From an uncultured Armatimonadota bacterium (lineage in GTDB: Bacteria > Armatimonadota > Armatimonadia > Armatimonadales > Armatimonadaceae), in the NCBI GenBank assembly GCA_902805585.1, contig CADCTO010000197.1:1-41564 (forward strand): a DNA stretch of 41,564 nt, given 5' to 3'. The position numbers and the translations under genes are program-made. Below are positions 1 to 7,932 of the stretch, piece by piece. The notes beneath the pieces are model-generated. The model searched no databases. It worked only from the letters and a program-made list of their open reading frames with translations, and was not told the DNA's origin. The stretch's first letter is position 1. Every line of letters starts with the position of its first letter.

Positions 1-814
1 CGTTGTGGACGTCGAGGGTGGCGGTCCAGCGGTAGCGGGCGCCGGCGCGGCCCTTCATGACCTTGATCTCGAGCTGGGGCTGGTCGAAGCGCTGGGTGGC
101 GGAGAGCTCGCGCCCGTCGTCGCTGGGCGACTCGTTGGGCGTGTGCGTGTTGCCCCAGTCCTGCCGGCCGCCCTGGCCGCCCAGGTCCCAGGGGGAGTAG
201 TCGGCGCCGGTGCCGTTCCACCAGGTGCGCACGATGGTTTTCCTGGGCAGGCGGGTCAGGTCCTCGGGGTGGTTGCGGTGGTAGCCCGGCGCGTTGGGCA
301 GGGTCGATCCATCCGAAAATTGGAGGTAGCGCGGGTCCCGTGCGGAGATGACTACGAAGCCGGGGCCGGCGCTCGCCTCCGTACAGGTGAAGGACACGGG
401 GCCGCCGTCGCGGGTGCCGTCCTTGTCCTGTACGGTGACGCGGCCCGAGTAGACTCCGGCGCGGGAGGGGGCGAACCGGATGAAGAACCCTGCCTCGCCG
501 GTGGGCGTGAAGCCTTTTCCTGCGGGCGTCATGCGCTCCATATAGAACGCGGGGATGCTGAACGCCTGTCCGCCAGGTCCGACCATGTCGGCACGCACAG
601 AAACGCCCTCACCGCGGCCGTACAGGTTGTTCTCGTAGGGCAGGTAGACGTTGGCGCCGGGCGCCACGCGCACCGACGGAAGCGCGACCTCCACCCGGGC
701 ATACCGGGGAACCTGAGCGAATGCTGCAGGCACCATTCCGATGCAGCATACGAGGGACGCGAGCAGAGCGGTCACGCGCGGGCGAAGTCGATTCCAACGG
801 GAAGGGACGTGCAT
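1..814 (-). CDS. Secreted protein with DUF5060-like N-terminal domain, truncated by window edge
   Basis: About 271 residues are visible; the C-terminal part lies outside the window. Translation from the ATG at 814 gives a signal peptide (basic MHVPSRWNRLRPR, hydrophobic core, cleavage near AFAQ at about residue 34). Next is a beta-sandwich-like stretch ending in FFIRFAPSRAGVYSGRVTVQ and then GPGFVVISARDPRYLQFSDG. That order (Ig-like sandwich, then a GF-x-PRY-x-F-x-DG strand) is the layout of DUF5060, which usually precedes a glycoside-hydrolase-like TIM barrel. The next residues (TWWNGTGADYSPWDLG) would begin that catalytic part. Extracellular polysaccharide binding or cleavage is inferred from the family; the catalytic domain cannot be seen. 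It is divergent from the protease gene across a 696-base gap. No strong ribosome site precedes the ATG, so the start is probable rather than certain. Confidence 0.75.
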   Translation of the reverse strand, partial: MHVPSRWNRLRPRVTALLASLVCCIGMVPAAFAQVPRYARVEVALPSVRVAPGANVYLPYENNLYGRGEGVSVRADMVGPGGQAFSIPAFYMERMTPAGKGFTPTGEAGFFIRFAPSRAGVYSGRVTVQDKDGTRDGGPVSFTCTEASAGPGFVVISARDPRYLQFSDGSTLPNAPGYHRNHPEDLTRLPRKTIVRTWWNGTGADYSPWDLGGQGGRQDWGNTHTPNESPSDDGRELSATQRFDQPQLEIKVMKGRAGARYRWTATLDVHN

Positions 815-1510
815 TCTAACCGGGCCTTTCCGCCCGGAGCGCCGACCCACTGACTGGGGCCGCGCCAATCCGGGCGAGGACGACGAAGGGAGGATCCGAC
901 ACTGGTTCACTGCGTCGCACCGTCTTCCTCATCGATGAGGAGAAACGGCACTCTAAGTTCGGCGACGTTGCCTAGTTCCGGGGGTAGCTCGGGTGCGGAA
1001 ATAACAAAGCTCCATGCTTTAGCCTTCAAAACAGCAGCAGCCGCAGCAGCAGAAGTATACCAGCGAAAGTACCGTTTTACGTATGCCAAGAGCGTATTTT
1101 TGCATCTTGTGGGTAGAGTGTAGACAGGTTTGTATGTATCACGCCCATCCGAAACGCGCCAGCCCCGTAAATTTATGAGTGGCAGCCTTGACAACCCTTT
1201 CTGAGGGCTGTATATTGTAGCGGCCTGCCATTTTGTCCAAAACCTGTTATTTTGTCGAGTGAAGAAACGTACCGATCTGTTAGCCCGCCGCTGGAGGTCC
1301 GAACGCGGCGGGTCACCGGTAGATCGCTTCCCCGCGACCTGTCCCCGTACCCGCAAAGCGTGACAAGCCAGCACCTCCGTACGCGGCGTGTTATGTTGTA
1401 GACGAAACAGACGCAAGATAGGTTCCATCGTTCGTGAATCGCCGGATCATCATGGTCGGGACACTGCGCGCGCATCGCGGCCGCGCTGTGCTGTAAGGAG
1501 ATAGTATCAC
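815..1510. other. Long intergenic region, partly AT-richer than its surroundings
   Basis: No convincing gene is seen in these 696 bases. The part from about 930 to 1260 is visibly poorer in G+C than the rest of the window and includes an imperfect CAG/CCG-type trinucleotide run (about 1030-1053). The right half holds the promoter at 1188-1216 and about 290 bases of leader for the protease. A weak minus-strand -10 like box (TATACT, about 1056-1061) could serve the divergent gene at 814, but no good -35 accompanies it. Frames open here give arginine-rich, compositionally odd peptides, so I do not call them. Confidence 0.6.
1188..1216 (+). promoter_or_regulatory. Near-consensus sigma-70 promoter for the S8 protease
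   Basis: TTGACA at 1188-1193, a 17-base spacer, then TATATT at 1211-1216. This is a full -35 match and a five-of-six -10 match at optimal spacing, the best promoter in the window. Transcription would begin near 1223 and leave a leader of roughly 290 bases before the ATG at 1511. Confidence 0.75.
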
Positions 1511-4312
1511 ATGACGCCTTCTGCCCTCCGTGCCGGCTGCCGCCACGGGATGTTGCTTCTGCTCTGTTGCCTTCTGACCCTCACCTCTTCCGCCGTTCTT
1601 TTCGCCCAAAACGTTCCCGCGCACGCCGCCGGAAAGCCCTTGTACGAGCCGGGCGTTGTCCTTGTCGCCTTCCGGGCACGCGCGTCGTCCGGCGCGCGCG
1701 TCCAGGCCGCGCGCCGGCTGTCTCTGACGGCGGAGTCCGCCTCCGCGGGCGGATGGGTGAAGATGCGCGTCGGCCCGGGAACCGCCGGCGCGTCGGCACG
1801 TATTTTGGGCGCGGCGTCAACGGCGGACGACGTCCAGGCAGCCGTCGAAGCGCTGCGGCGCGATCCGGAGGTCCGGGTCGCCGAGCCGAACTACTACCGA
1901 TACCCTTCCGAAGCCCCCCGGCTGCCGAACGACCATTCCTTCGGTGAGCAGTCCGGCCTGCACAACGTGGGGCAGCTCGGGGGCACCCCGGACGCCGACA
2001 TCGACGCCCCGGACGTCTGGGCCAAGTACACCGGCGACCCCGCCGTCATCGTCGCCGTCATCGACACCGGAGTCGATTACACGCATGACGATCTGCGCGC
2101 CAACATCCTGCGTCACGCGGACGGCAGCGTGTTCGGCTACGACTTCGCCGACAACGACCCCGACCCGATGGACGTTGACGGCCACGGAACGCACTGCGCC
2201 GGCATCATCGGGGCCGTCGCGGGGAACGGGGCGGGCATCGCGGGCGTCTGTCCCAACGTCAAGATCATGCCGCTGCGCTTCATGAAACCGCAGCCCGACG
2301 GCGGCGCGAGCGGAACCATCGCCGACGCGATCCGCGCCATCGATTGGGCGCGCGTGAACGGCGCGCAGGTCATCAACGCTTCCTACGGGTACTCCGGGTT
2401 CAGCCAGTTGGAACTGGAGGCCATCCAGCGGGCGCGGGATGCGGGCATCGTCTTCTGTGCGGCCGCCGGCAATTCGGGTTCGAATAACGACATCCAGCCG
2501 AACAACCCGGCCGGCTACAACAGCCAGAGCGATAACGTCATCTCGGTCGCCGCGTCGGACGCGACCGACAACCTGGCCGCGTTCTCCAACTTCGGCCCGA
2601 GAACGGTGGACGTGGCCGCCCCCGGCGTTTCGGTCTACAGCACGCTGCCCGGCAACAACTACGGATACATGAGCGGCACGTCCATGGCCGCCCCGCACGT
2701 CGCGGGCGCCGCCGCCCTGCTCAAAGGCGCCTGGAAGACGCGCAGCCTGGCCGCGTCGTCATACAAGGCCGCGCTCTGCGGGCAGGTCGACCGGCCCGCG
2801 GCGCTGGCCGGTAAGCTGATCAGCGGCGGCCGGCTCAATGTCCTTTTCGCCTATGATGGCAGGTCGACGTGGAGCATCAGCGGGCGCGTCGTGAACGCCA
2901 GCGGCGCCGGCGTCGGCGGCGTCACCGTCACCGCGGCGGCCTCGGGCGCGGCCACGGCCGCCGACCAGACCGCTGCCGACGGGTCGTACACCCTGTCCGG
3001 GCTGGACAGTGACTTCTCCACCTATGCCGTCGAGCCGACCCCGCTGAACGGCCTGTCGGCCCCCCGCCAGAGCGTGACCGCCGGGGCCGACCGGAAAGAC
3101 CGGCTGGGCGTGGTCTTCACCCTCCAGGCCGGCGCGACCGCGCCGGCCCCCGCCCAGGTCGAGCACATCGTGGATAATGCGAGTACCACCGGCGTCACGC
3201 GGAGCGGCACCTGGTCCGCCAGCAGGAACGCGGCCGGCTTCTTCGGGACCGACTATCTGCACGACGGTAACAGCGGAAAGGGGGGCAAGGGCGTGCGCTT
3301 CACGCCCAACCTGCCGTCCGCCGGCACCTACGAGGTGTCGCTCTGGTACCCCGATAACCCCAACGGCGCCGTTAACATCCCGGTCGAGGTCCGCCACGCC
3401 GGGGGCAACGCCACGAAGACCCTCAGCCAGAAGACGGGCGGCGGGCGATGGGTCGTGCTGGGCACCTACGCCTTCGAGGCGGGGACGGGCGGCTACGTTA
3501 CCGTCCGGAACGCCGGCACGACCGGCTACGTCATCGCCGACGCCGTGCGATTCCGGTCCGTCGACGGCGGCGCCACCCCGGTACCGTCGCCGCCTCCCCC
3601 CGCCCCGGCGCTCTCCGGCCTGTCGGTCAGCCCGGCGAGCGTGGTCGGGGGCAGCACGCCGCACCCGGCCGGCGCCGTCGCGCGCTCGGCGCCCGCGCCC
3701 GCGGGCGGGGCGGTGGTGGCCCTGTCGTCCTCGGCGCCGGGGGCGGCGGCCGTGCCGTCCAGCGTGACCGTGCCCGAGGGCCAGACGGGCGCCTCATTCG
3801 TGGTTACCACAGGGCCGGTCGCCGCCGCCACCTCCGTGACGGTGACCGCCAGTTTCGGGGACGTGAGCAAGACTGCGTCCCTCACGGTGACCCCGCCGGG
3901 CTCCCCCTCCCCCACGGAGGTGATCGTGGACAACGGGCAGGCCATCCGCACGGGCACATGGACCGCGAGCACCGGCCTGTCGGGCCGCTACGGGTCCAAC
4001 TACCTCCACGACGGTCGCTCGAGCAAGGGGAGCAAGAGCGTCACCTATGCCCCGAACCTGCCCTCCTCCGGCACGTACCAGGTGTACGTGTGGTACCCGA
4101 ACAATCCGAACGGGGCCACGAACGTGCCCATAGACGTGCGGCACGCGGGGGGCACGGCGCGCGTGGCGATCCCGAGCCAGCGGAGCGGGGGCGGCAGGTG
4201 GGTCGCGCTGGGCGCCTGGTCCTTCGAAGCCGGGACGGGCGGCAGCGTCACGGTCCTCAACGCCGGCACGACCGGCTACGTCGTCGCCGACGCCGTACGC
4301 TTCGTCAAATAG
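1511..4312 (+). CDS. Secreted subtilisin-like (S8) serine protease with two golvesin-like C-terminal domains
   Basis: Extracellular endopeptidase of 933 residues. A signal peptide (1-33, ends LFAQ) is followed by a fervidolysin-like propeptide (about 45-130, ending VRVAEPNYYRYP). The catalytic domain (about 165-450) shows D185 in VIDTGVDYTHDD, H225 in DGHGTHCAG, oxyanion N321 in AAGNSG and S391 in SGTSMAAPHVAGAAAL, so the triad is complete. C-terminal to it are a carboxypeptidase-regulatory-like sandwich (453-535), golvesin-like domain A (about 550-682), an Ig-like domain after a Pro linker (698-797) and golvesin-like domain B (801-933). A and B share the frame VDN...GTW.AS, YLHDG, APNLPS.GTY and NAGTTGYV.ADAVRF, so they are tandem duplicates. 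AAGGAG at 1495-1500 lies 10 bases before the ATG. It is monocistronic, bounded by its own promoter and a hairpin. The C-terminal domains probably anchor it to a surface or matrix (inference). Confidence 0.96.
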   Translation: MTPSALRAGCRHGMLLLLCCLLTLTSSAVLFAQNVPAHAAGKPLYEPGVVLVAFRARASSGARVQAARRLSLTAESASAGGWVKMRVGPGTAGASARILGAASTADDVQAAVEALRRDPEVRVAEPNYYRYPSEAPRLPNDHSFGEQSGLHNVGQLGGTPDADIDAPDVWAKYTGDPAVIVAVIDTGVDYTHDDLRANILRHADGSVFGYDFADNDPDPMDVDGHGTHCAGIIGAVAGNGAGIAGVCPNVKIMPLRFMKPQPDGGASGTIADAIRAIDWARVNGAQVINASYGYSGFSQLELEAIQRARDAGIVFCAAAGNSGSNNDIQPNNPAGYNSQSDNVISVAASDATDNLAAFSNFGPRTVDVAAPGVSVYSTLPGNNYGYMSGTSMAAPHVAGAAALLKGAWKTRSLAASSYKAALCGQVDRPAALAGKLISGGRLNVLFAYDGRSTWSISGRVVNASGAGVGGVTVTAAASGAATAADQTAADGSYTLSGLDSDFSTYAVEPTPLNGLSAPRQSVTAGADRKDRLGVVFTLQAGATAPAPAQVEHIVDNASTTGVTRSGTWSASRNAAGFFGTDYLHDGNSGKGGKGVRFTPNLPSAGTYEVSLWYPDNPNGAVNIPVEVRHAGGNATKTLSQKTGGGRWVVLGTYAFEAGTGGYVTVRNAGTTGYVIADAVRFRSVDGGATPVPSPPPPAPALSGLSVSPASVVGGSTPHPAGAVARSAPAPAGGAVVALSSSAPGAAAVPSSVTVPEGQTGASFVVTTGPVAAATSVTVTASFGDVSKTASLTVTPPGSPSPTEVIVDNGQAIRTGTWTASTGLSGRYGSNYLHDGRSSKGSKSVTYAPNLPSSGTYQVYVWYPNNPNGATNVPIDVRHAGGTARVAIPSQRSGGGRWVALGAWSFEAGTGGSVTVLNAGTTGYVVADAVRFVK

Positions 4313-4325
4313 CGGCCCGTGAGGT

Positions 4326-4363
4326 CGGCAGGGCGGGCAGTTTCGCCTCCGCCCGCCCTGCCG
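4326..4363 (+). terminator. GC-rich hairpin terminator after the protease gene
   Basis: A perfect 13-bp stem (4326-4338 with 4351-4363) around a 12-base loop begins 14 bases after the protease stop codon. There is no U-tract behind it, so it is a hairpin-only or bidirectional-style terminator candidate. Confidence 0.6.
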
Positions 4364-4455
4364 GCGTTACCTCGCGGAAGCGTTCGCCCCGACGCCGACG
4401 AAGACTCGGCGCCCCCTCGGTCGGGCAAACCCCTGATTTCCGTTCGCGCCTCCCC

Positions 4456-4484
4456 TTGACAGATCTCCCCGCATCGTCCATGAT
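4456..4484 (+). promoter_or_regulatory. Candidate promoter for modAB
   Basis: TTGACA at 4456-4461, 17 bases, then CATGAT at 4479-4484 (four of six -10 matches). It lies about 120 bases before the modA GTG start, in an otherwise gene-free 290-base gap. The -35 is perfect and the -10 is mediocre, which would allow activator control. Confidence 0.5.
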
Positions 4485-4602
4485 GATCTGGCGACGGCCG
4501 TGCCGGGAGACGCCCCCGCGCCTGCCGTGCACGGGCGGTACGTCCGGTAGCGCCATGAACCCCGCGACCCGCCCCGACCGATAAACAGAAGGCTTAACGT
4601 CC

Positions 4603-5385
4603 GTGACCGCCGTATCAACCCACCGCGCCGCTATCGCCGCCGCCCTTCTTGTTGTTCTCGCCCCCGGAGCGCGGGCCGACGAAATCCTCGTCTCCGCCGC
4701 GGCGTCGCTCACGGACGCGATGCGCGAGATCGGGCGGGCGTTTACACGGGAGAACCCGCGCACGACGGTGCGGTTCAACTTCGGGGCCTCTGGTGCATTG
4801 CAGCAGCAGGTGGAGCAGGGCGCGCCGGTGGACGTTTTCGCGTCGGCTTCCGCCAGGGAGATGGACGCACTGCAGCGGGGCCGGCGCCTTGCGGCAGGGA
4901 CGCGCGTCGCGTTCGCCGGGAACCGCCTGGTCCTCATCGCCCCGGCAGCGAGCCGTTTGCGTGGATGGGACGACCTGCGGAACGGCCGCATCCGGCGCAT
5001 CGCTATGTCCAACCCGGATTTCGTTCCGTCGGGGCGCTTCGCACGGCAGACGCTCGTGCGACGCGGCCTGTGGACGTCGGTGGAGCGCCGGGCGGTCTTC
5101 GGCGAGAACGTACGGCAGACGCTCGCCTACGTGGCGAACGGCGACGCCGACGCGGGCGTCGTGTTCGCGACGGATGCGCGGATCGAGCCCCGGCGGGTGC
5201 GCGTCGTGGCGGCGGCGGTCCCGGGTCGCGACCACGGGGCGATCGTGTACCCGGCGGCCGTTCTTGCCGGCGCGCCGAACCCGCGGGCGGCGCGGCGCTT
5301 CGTCGCGTTCCTGAGCAGCGCCGGCGCGCGACGCGTTCTGCTGCGGTACGGGTTTACGGCGCCTGCGGCGTCCTCGCGCCCGTAA
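4603..5385 (+). CDS. modA: Molybdate ABC transporter, periplasmic substrate-binding protein ModA
   Basis: Periplasmic oxyanion-binding protein of 260 residues that delivers molybdate (or tungstate) to the ModB permease. It has a signal peptide (about 1-25, ending ARADE) and the family hallmark ILVSAAASLTDAM with the oxyanion-contacting Ser/Ala positions. FNFGASGALQQQVEQGAPVDVF is cut here to its key parts FNFGASGALQQQ and GAPVDVFASAS. A later NPDFVPSGRFARQ and an ENVRQTLAYVANGDADAGVVF segment form the second lobe. The length is normal for the family. The start is GTG at 4603 with AGAAGG about 10 bases upstream. It is followed after 14 bases by modB, so the two are one operon; no modC ATPase gene follows. 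Confidence 0.95.
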   Translation: MTAVSTHRAAIAAALLVVLAPGARADEILVSAAASLTDAMREIGRAFTRENPRTTVRFNFGASGALQQQVEQGAPVDVFASASAREMDALQRGRRLAAGTRVAFAGNRLVLIAPAASRLRGWDDLRNGRIRRIAMSNPDFVPSGRFARQTLVRRGLWTSVERRAVFGENVRQTLAYVANGDADAGVVFATDARIEPRRVRVVAAAVPGRDHGAIVYPAAVLAGAPNPRAARRFVAFLSSAGARRVLLRYGFTAPAASSRP

Positions 5386-5399
5386 GGGAGGACGACGCC

Positions 5400-6077
5400 C
5401 TGCCGGATCTGAGCCCCTTCATCCTGTCGCTGCAGGTCACCACGCTCGCGACACTGCTGATGCTGCCGTTCGGGCTGGCCGCGGCCTGGTGGCTCGCCCG
5501 CGCGCGACCGTTCCCCGGCAAGACGCTCGTGGAGACGCTGCTGATGCTGCCGCTCGTCCTGCCGCCCACCGTCGTCGGTTTTTACCTGCTTCTGGTGTTC
5601 GGGCGCGGAACGGTTCTGGGCCGGTGGCTGAACGACAGCGCTCATGTGCGTCTGGTATTCACGTGGGAGGGTGCGGCGGTCGCCGCCGCGGTCATGGCGC
5701 TCCCGCTCTTCGTGCGGACTGCCGCTTCCGCGTTCGCGTCCGTGGATGCCGAGCTACTGGAGGTGGGGCGAACGCTGGGGGCGGGCGAACTGGCGCTTCT
5801 GACCCGCGTGATCGTGCCGCTGTCGTACCGCGGCCTGATCGCCGGTCTCGCACTCGCGTACGCGCGCGCCCTGGGTGAGTTCGGCGCGACGATGATGATC
5901 GCCGGGTCTATCGCGGGCCGCACGCAGACGCTGCCGCTCGCCCTGTACGCATCCGTTCAGGCGGGCAGAAACGAGGATGCGCTGCTCTACACGCTCGTGC
6001 TGTCGGCGCTCGCGTTCGGGCTGCTCGGATTGACAGGCATCTACCAGCGCCGCGTCGCGTTCCAGCGCGGGGAATGA
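5400..6077 (+). CDS. modB: Molybdate ABC transporter permease ModB, apparent CTG start
   Basis: Inner-membrane permease of 225 residues that forms the molybdate channel with ModA and a ModC ATPase. The N-terminus LPDLSPFILSLQVTTLATLL lines up with the usual ModB start just before membrane helix 1. The conserved PLVLPPTVVGFYLLL loop and the EAA-type cytoplasmic loop (EVGRTLGAGELALLTRVIVP, then ARALGEFGATMM) are present. No ATG, GTG or TTG sits at the right place: the in-frame codon 8 bases after a good GGGAGG (5386-5391) is CTG at 5400. The first ATG (5460) would remove most of helix 1. I therefore set the start at CTG, though a longer read-in from modA cannot be excluded. The ATPase must be encoded elsewhere or borrowed. 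Confidence 0.9.
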   Translation: MPDLSPFILSLQVTTLATLLMLPFGLAAAWWLARARPFPGKTLVETLLMLPLVLPPTVVGFYLLLVFGRGTVLGRWLNDSAHVRLVFTWEGAAVAAAVMALPLFVRTAASAFASVDAELLEVGRTLGAGELALLTRVIVPLSYRGLIAGLALAYARALGEFGATMMIAGSIAGRTQTLPLALYASVQAGRNEDALLYTLVLSALAFGLLGLTGIYQRRVAFQRGE

Positions 6078-6107
6078 CGCCGGCGGGACCTTCCGGCCGG
6101 CAGGGCG

Positions 6108-6245
6108 TCAGGAAAACATATTGGTCCGTTCGGTCGTTTTCTCGAAATCACTCCAGTGGACCGGCTTGCGCCACCAGGCCACCGCCCACAGCGTCGATCC
6201 GAGGACCAGAAACAGATGCCAGTGCTCGCTCAGCCAGATCAGCAT
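6108..6245 (-). CDS. Small 45-residue single-pass membrane protein
   Basis: The peptide starts MLIWLSEHWHLFLVLGSTLW and ends in a charged tail (KPVHWSDFEKTTERTNMFS). It has one strongly hydrophobic, Trp-rich segment (residues 2-27) and a hydrophilic tail. A GGGAGGGG ribosome site lies about 5 bases before the ATG at 6245, which is the main reason to trust so short a gene. It points toward modB, with 30 bases between the two stop codons. I do not recognise a family. It could be a small membrane accessory protein; nothing ties it functionally to molybdate transport. Confidence 0.55.
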   Translation of the reverse strand: MLIWLSEHWHLFLVLGSTLWAVAWWRKPVHWSDFEKTTERTNMFS

Positions 6246-6338
6246 GACCGCCCCTCCCGTCTGCATTTTTGGTCGGTCCGCCGGGCGTGCTGACCGGCAA
6301 TTGCACGGTGTTGCGGACGGAAACGGGAAAGGTACGTA

Positions 6339-6860
6339 ATGAAGGACGAGGACGAGGCATACGCGGACGCCAAAGGCCGGACCCGCTGGCCGGGCAACGA
6401 GGATCTGGCCGACAAGTTGAAAGCCCTGGGTGACTACCTGATCATCGGCGGGTACGACGAGTCCCATGCGGCGCGTTACAACCAGCTCGCGTACCGGATC
6501 TCGCGGCACCCGGAGCCCGTTCGCGAATTGCATCGCGACAAACGCCTCCGGGAGATCGACGGCGTCGGCGACACGATCGCCGATATCATCGGCGAGCTGA
6601 TCGAAAGCGGAACCTGCGCCAAATGGAAAAACTGGGCCGAAAACACACCCGAAACCGTTCTTGAAATGCGGACCATCCCCGGTCTGGGTGTCAAGACCAT
6701 CCGCGCCCTGTACCGGGAGCACGGCATCGACTGCCTCGCGGCGTTGCGCGAAGCCCTCGCGGACGGTCGGTTGGACGGCGTAAAGGGTTTGGGACCGAAG
6801 ACGCGGGAGGCCATCCGTGCGGCACCCCGCTCACAGGGCGCCCCGCCGCCGGACGCGTGA
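6339..6860 (+). CDS. Stand-alone helix-hairpin-helix protein resembling the N-terminal part of DNA polymerase X
   Basis: 173 residues. Residues 18-60 match the helical lyase-like domain that opens bacterial PolX enzymes (NEDLADKLKALGDYL, then AARYNQLAYRI). Three HhH motifs follow: IDGVGDTIA (73-81), IPGLGVKTI (113-121) and VKGLGPKTR (148-156). Bacterial PolX normally continues with a nucleotidyltransferase palm and a C-terminal PHP exonuclease. Here the protein stops after the third HhH, so no polymerase active site exists. It probably binds DNA non-specifically through the hairpins, perhaps as a repair accessory (inference). The ATG at 6339 has GGGAAAGG upstream. The neighbours are unrelated and divergent or convergent, so it is likely monocistronic. 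Confidence 0.85.
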   Translation: MKDEDEAYADAKGRTRWPGNEDLADKLKALGDYLIIGGYDESHAARYNQLAYRISRHPEPVRELHRDKRLREIDGVGDTIADIIGELIESGTCAKWKNWAENTPETVLEMRTIPGLGVKTIRALYREHGIDCLAALREALADGRLDGVKGLGPKTREAIRAAPRSQGAPPPDA

Positions 6861-6904
6861 CCCGGACGACGGCGGGGCGGCGGGGCTGCCGATCTGCACA
6901 GCCG

Positions 6905-7798
6905 CTATTCGCCGTTCTGGGGGATCTCCGGCGCTCGCACCTCGATCTGCCCGCCCTGGACGCGCGTCTCGAAGCGGGGCTGCGGGTAAGTGGAAGGCCC
7001 GTCCACCACCTGGCCATCCTCCAGACGGAACTTCGACCCGTGCCAGGGACACCGCACGCAGCCGTCTTCCAGCGCCCCCTCGGACAGCGGGCCGCCCAGG
7101 TGCGCGCACGATTCGGCGAGCGCGAAGACCCGGCCGTTCCGCCGCGCGAGGAGCACCGGTATCCCGCCCGCGTCGACGCGCTTCATCTGGTTCTCCGCCA
7201 GTTCCGCCTCGGGCAAGACGGGCACGAAGTCGCGCGGCAGGTTCTCCCGCGGCGCGTGGTCCACCCCGATCTTCTGTTCGTAGGCGAGGCTGCCGCCCAG
7301 GTACGCGGAGCCGGAGACGATGGCGCAGCCGAGCCAGCCCAGCGCCCGACCCAGCGGACGGTTCCCGCGTTTCCGGACCACCAGGGAGGCGGCGAAGAGA
7401 CCCGTGGCCGTGACGTTCAGGAGGGCGTGGGTCGCTCCGACGCGGCGGGTCGAGCGCGCTTCGAGGGGGTGCCACTGCGTCAGCCCGGTGACGGCGGAAG
7501 CCAACGCCCCCACCAGCCCGACGGCGACCGCGGCGTCCGCGCCCGGGCCGACGGCCTCGTTCCCGCCCGCCTCCATCACATCCAGGACGGAGGACGCGGT
7601 CCACGCGCCGAGCGGCACGTAGACGACGGCCGGGTGCAGCGGGTGGCCCAGCCACACGCCGTTGAGGAAGTTCTCCACCTTTTTGCCGGTCTCGCCCCCG
7701 GCGGCGTAGGCGCCCGAGACGGCGCCCTGCATCCCCTGCGCCACGGGTTCCAGCCATTCCTGTTTGCTGATCGCGTCCGTTATGACCGTCGAATCCAT
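6905..7798 (-). CDS. DUF2231 membrane domain fused to a C-terminal Rieske [2Fe-2S] domain
   Basis: 297 residues from the ATG at 7798, which has AAGGAAGGA just upstream. Residues about 42-175 form a DUF2231-type membrane domain beginning GVWLGHPLHPAVVYVPLGAW, with His52 and His55 in GHPLHP and roughly four hydrophobic helices. Residues about 190-290 are a Rieske domain with ligands C231 and H233 (CAHLGGPL) and C250 and H253 (CPWHGSKF), followed by LEDGQVVDGPSTYPQP. All four cluster ligands are present. The fusion suggests an electron-transfer protein with its iron-sulfur head tethered to the membrane; its redox partner is unknown. It is divergent from the DCC-family gene, and a good minus-strand promoter lies in between. 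Confidence 0.92.
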   Translation of the reverse strand: MDSTVITDAISKQEWLEPVAQGMQGAVSGAYAAGGETGKKVENFLNGVWLGHPLHPAVVYVPLGAWTASSVLDVMEAGGNEAVGPGADAAVAVGLVGALASAVTGLTQWHPLEARSTRRVGATHALLNVTATGLFAASLVVRKRGNRPLGRALGWLGCAIVSGSAYLGGSLAYEQKIGVDHAPRENLPRDFVPVLPEAELAENQMKRVDAGGIPVLLARRNGRVFALAESCAHLGGPLSEGALEDGCVRCPWHGSKFRLEDGQVVDGPSTYPQPRFETRVQGGQIEVRAPEIPQNGE

Positions 7799-7850
7799 CG
7801 GATCCTTCCTTCCAAACCATGGGTAGCGGCACGGGTCCGGCCGCGCCCTT

Positions 7851-7879
7851 TGTTTATTCCCCACGCGGGGCGGTGTCAA
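7851..7879 (-). promoter_or_regulatory. Promoter candidate for the Rieske/DUF2231 gene
   Basis: On the minus strand TTGACA (7879-7874) is followed after 17 bases by TAAACA (7856-7851). The -35 is perfect and the -10 is weak. Transcription would start about 50 bases before the ATG at 7798. Confidence 0.5.
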
Positions 7880-7932
7880 AAGCGCCCGGCGATATCAAGA
7901 TTTCCGCCTCCGGATGCGATAATAGAAGCGAG

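Noticed and set aside
1320-1400. c-di-GMP riboswitch before the protease
   Set aside because: A CGCAAAGCG string recalls the GEMM-I core, but the other conserved loops and the second helix are missing.
907-1428. Minus-strand open frame of 173 residues in the long intergenic gap
   Set aside because: No ribosome site, odd composition including an Ala run from a trinucleotide repeat, and it runs against the strong promoter and leader.
4485-4602. Molybdenum-cofactor riboswitch in the modA leader
   Set aside because: There is a GGGAGAC-containing GC-rich stretch, but I could not fit the conserved helices of that RNA. A covariance-model search would decide.
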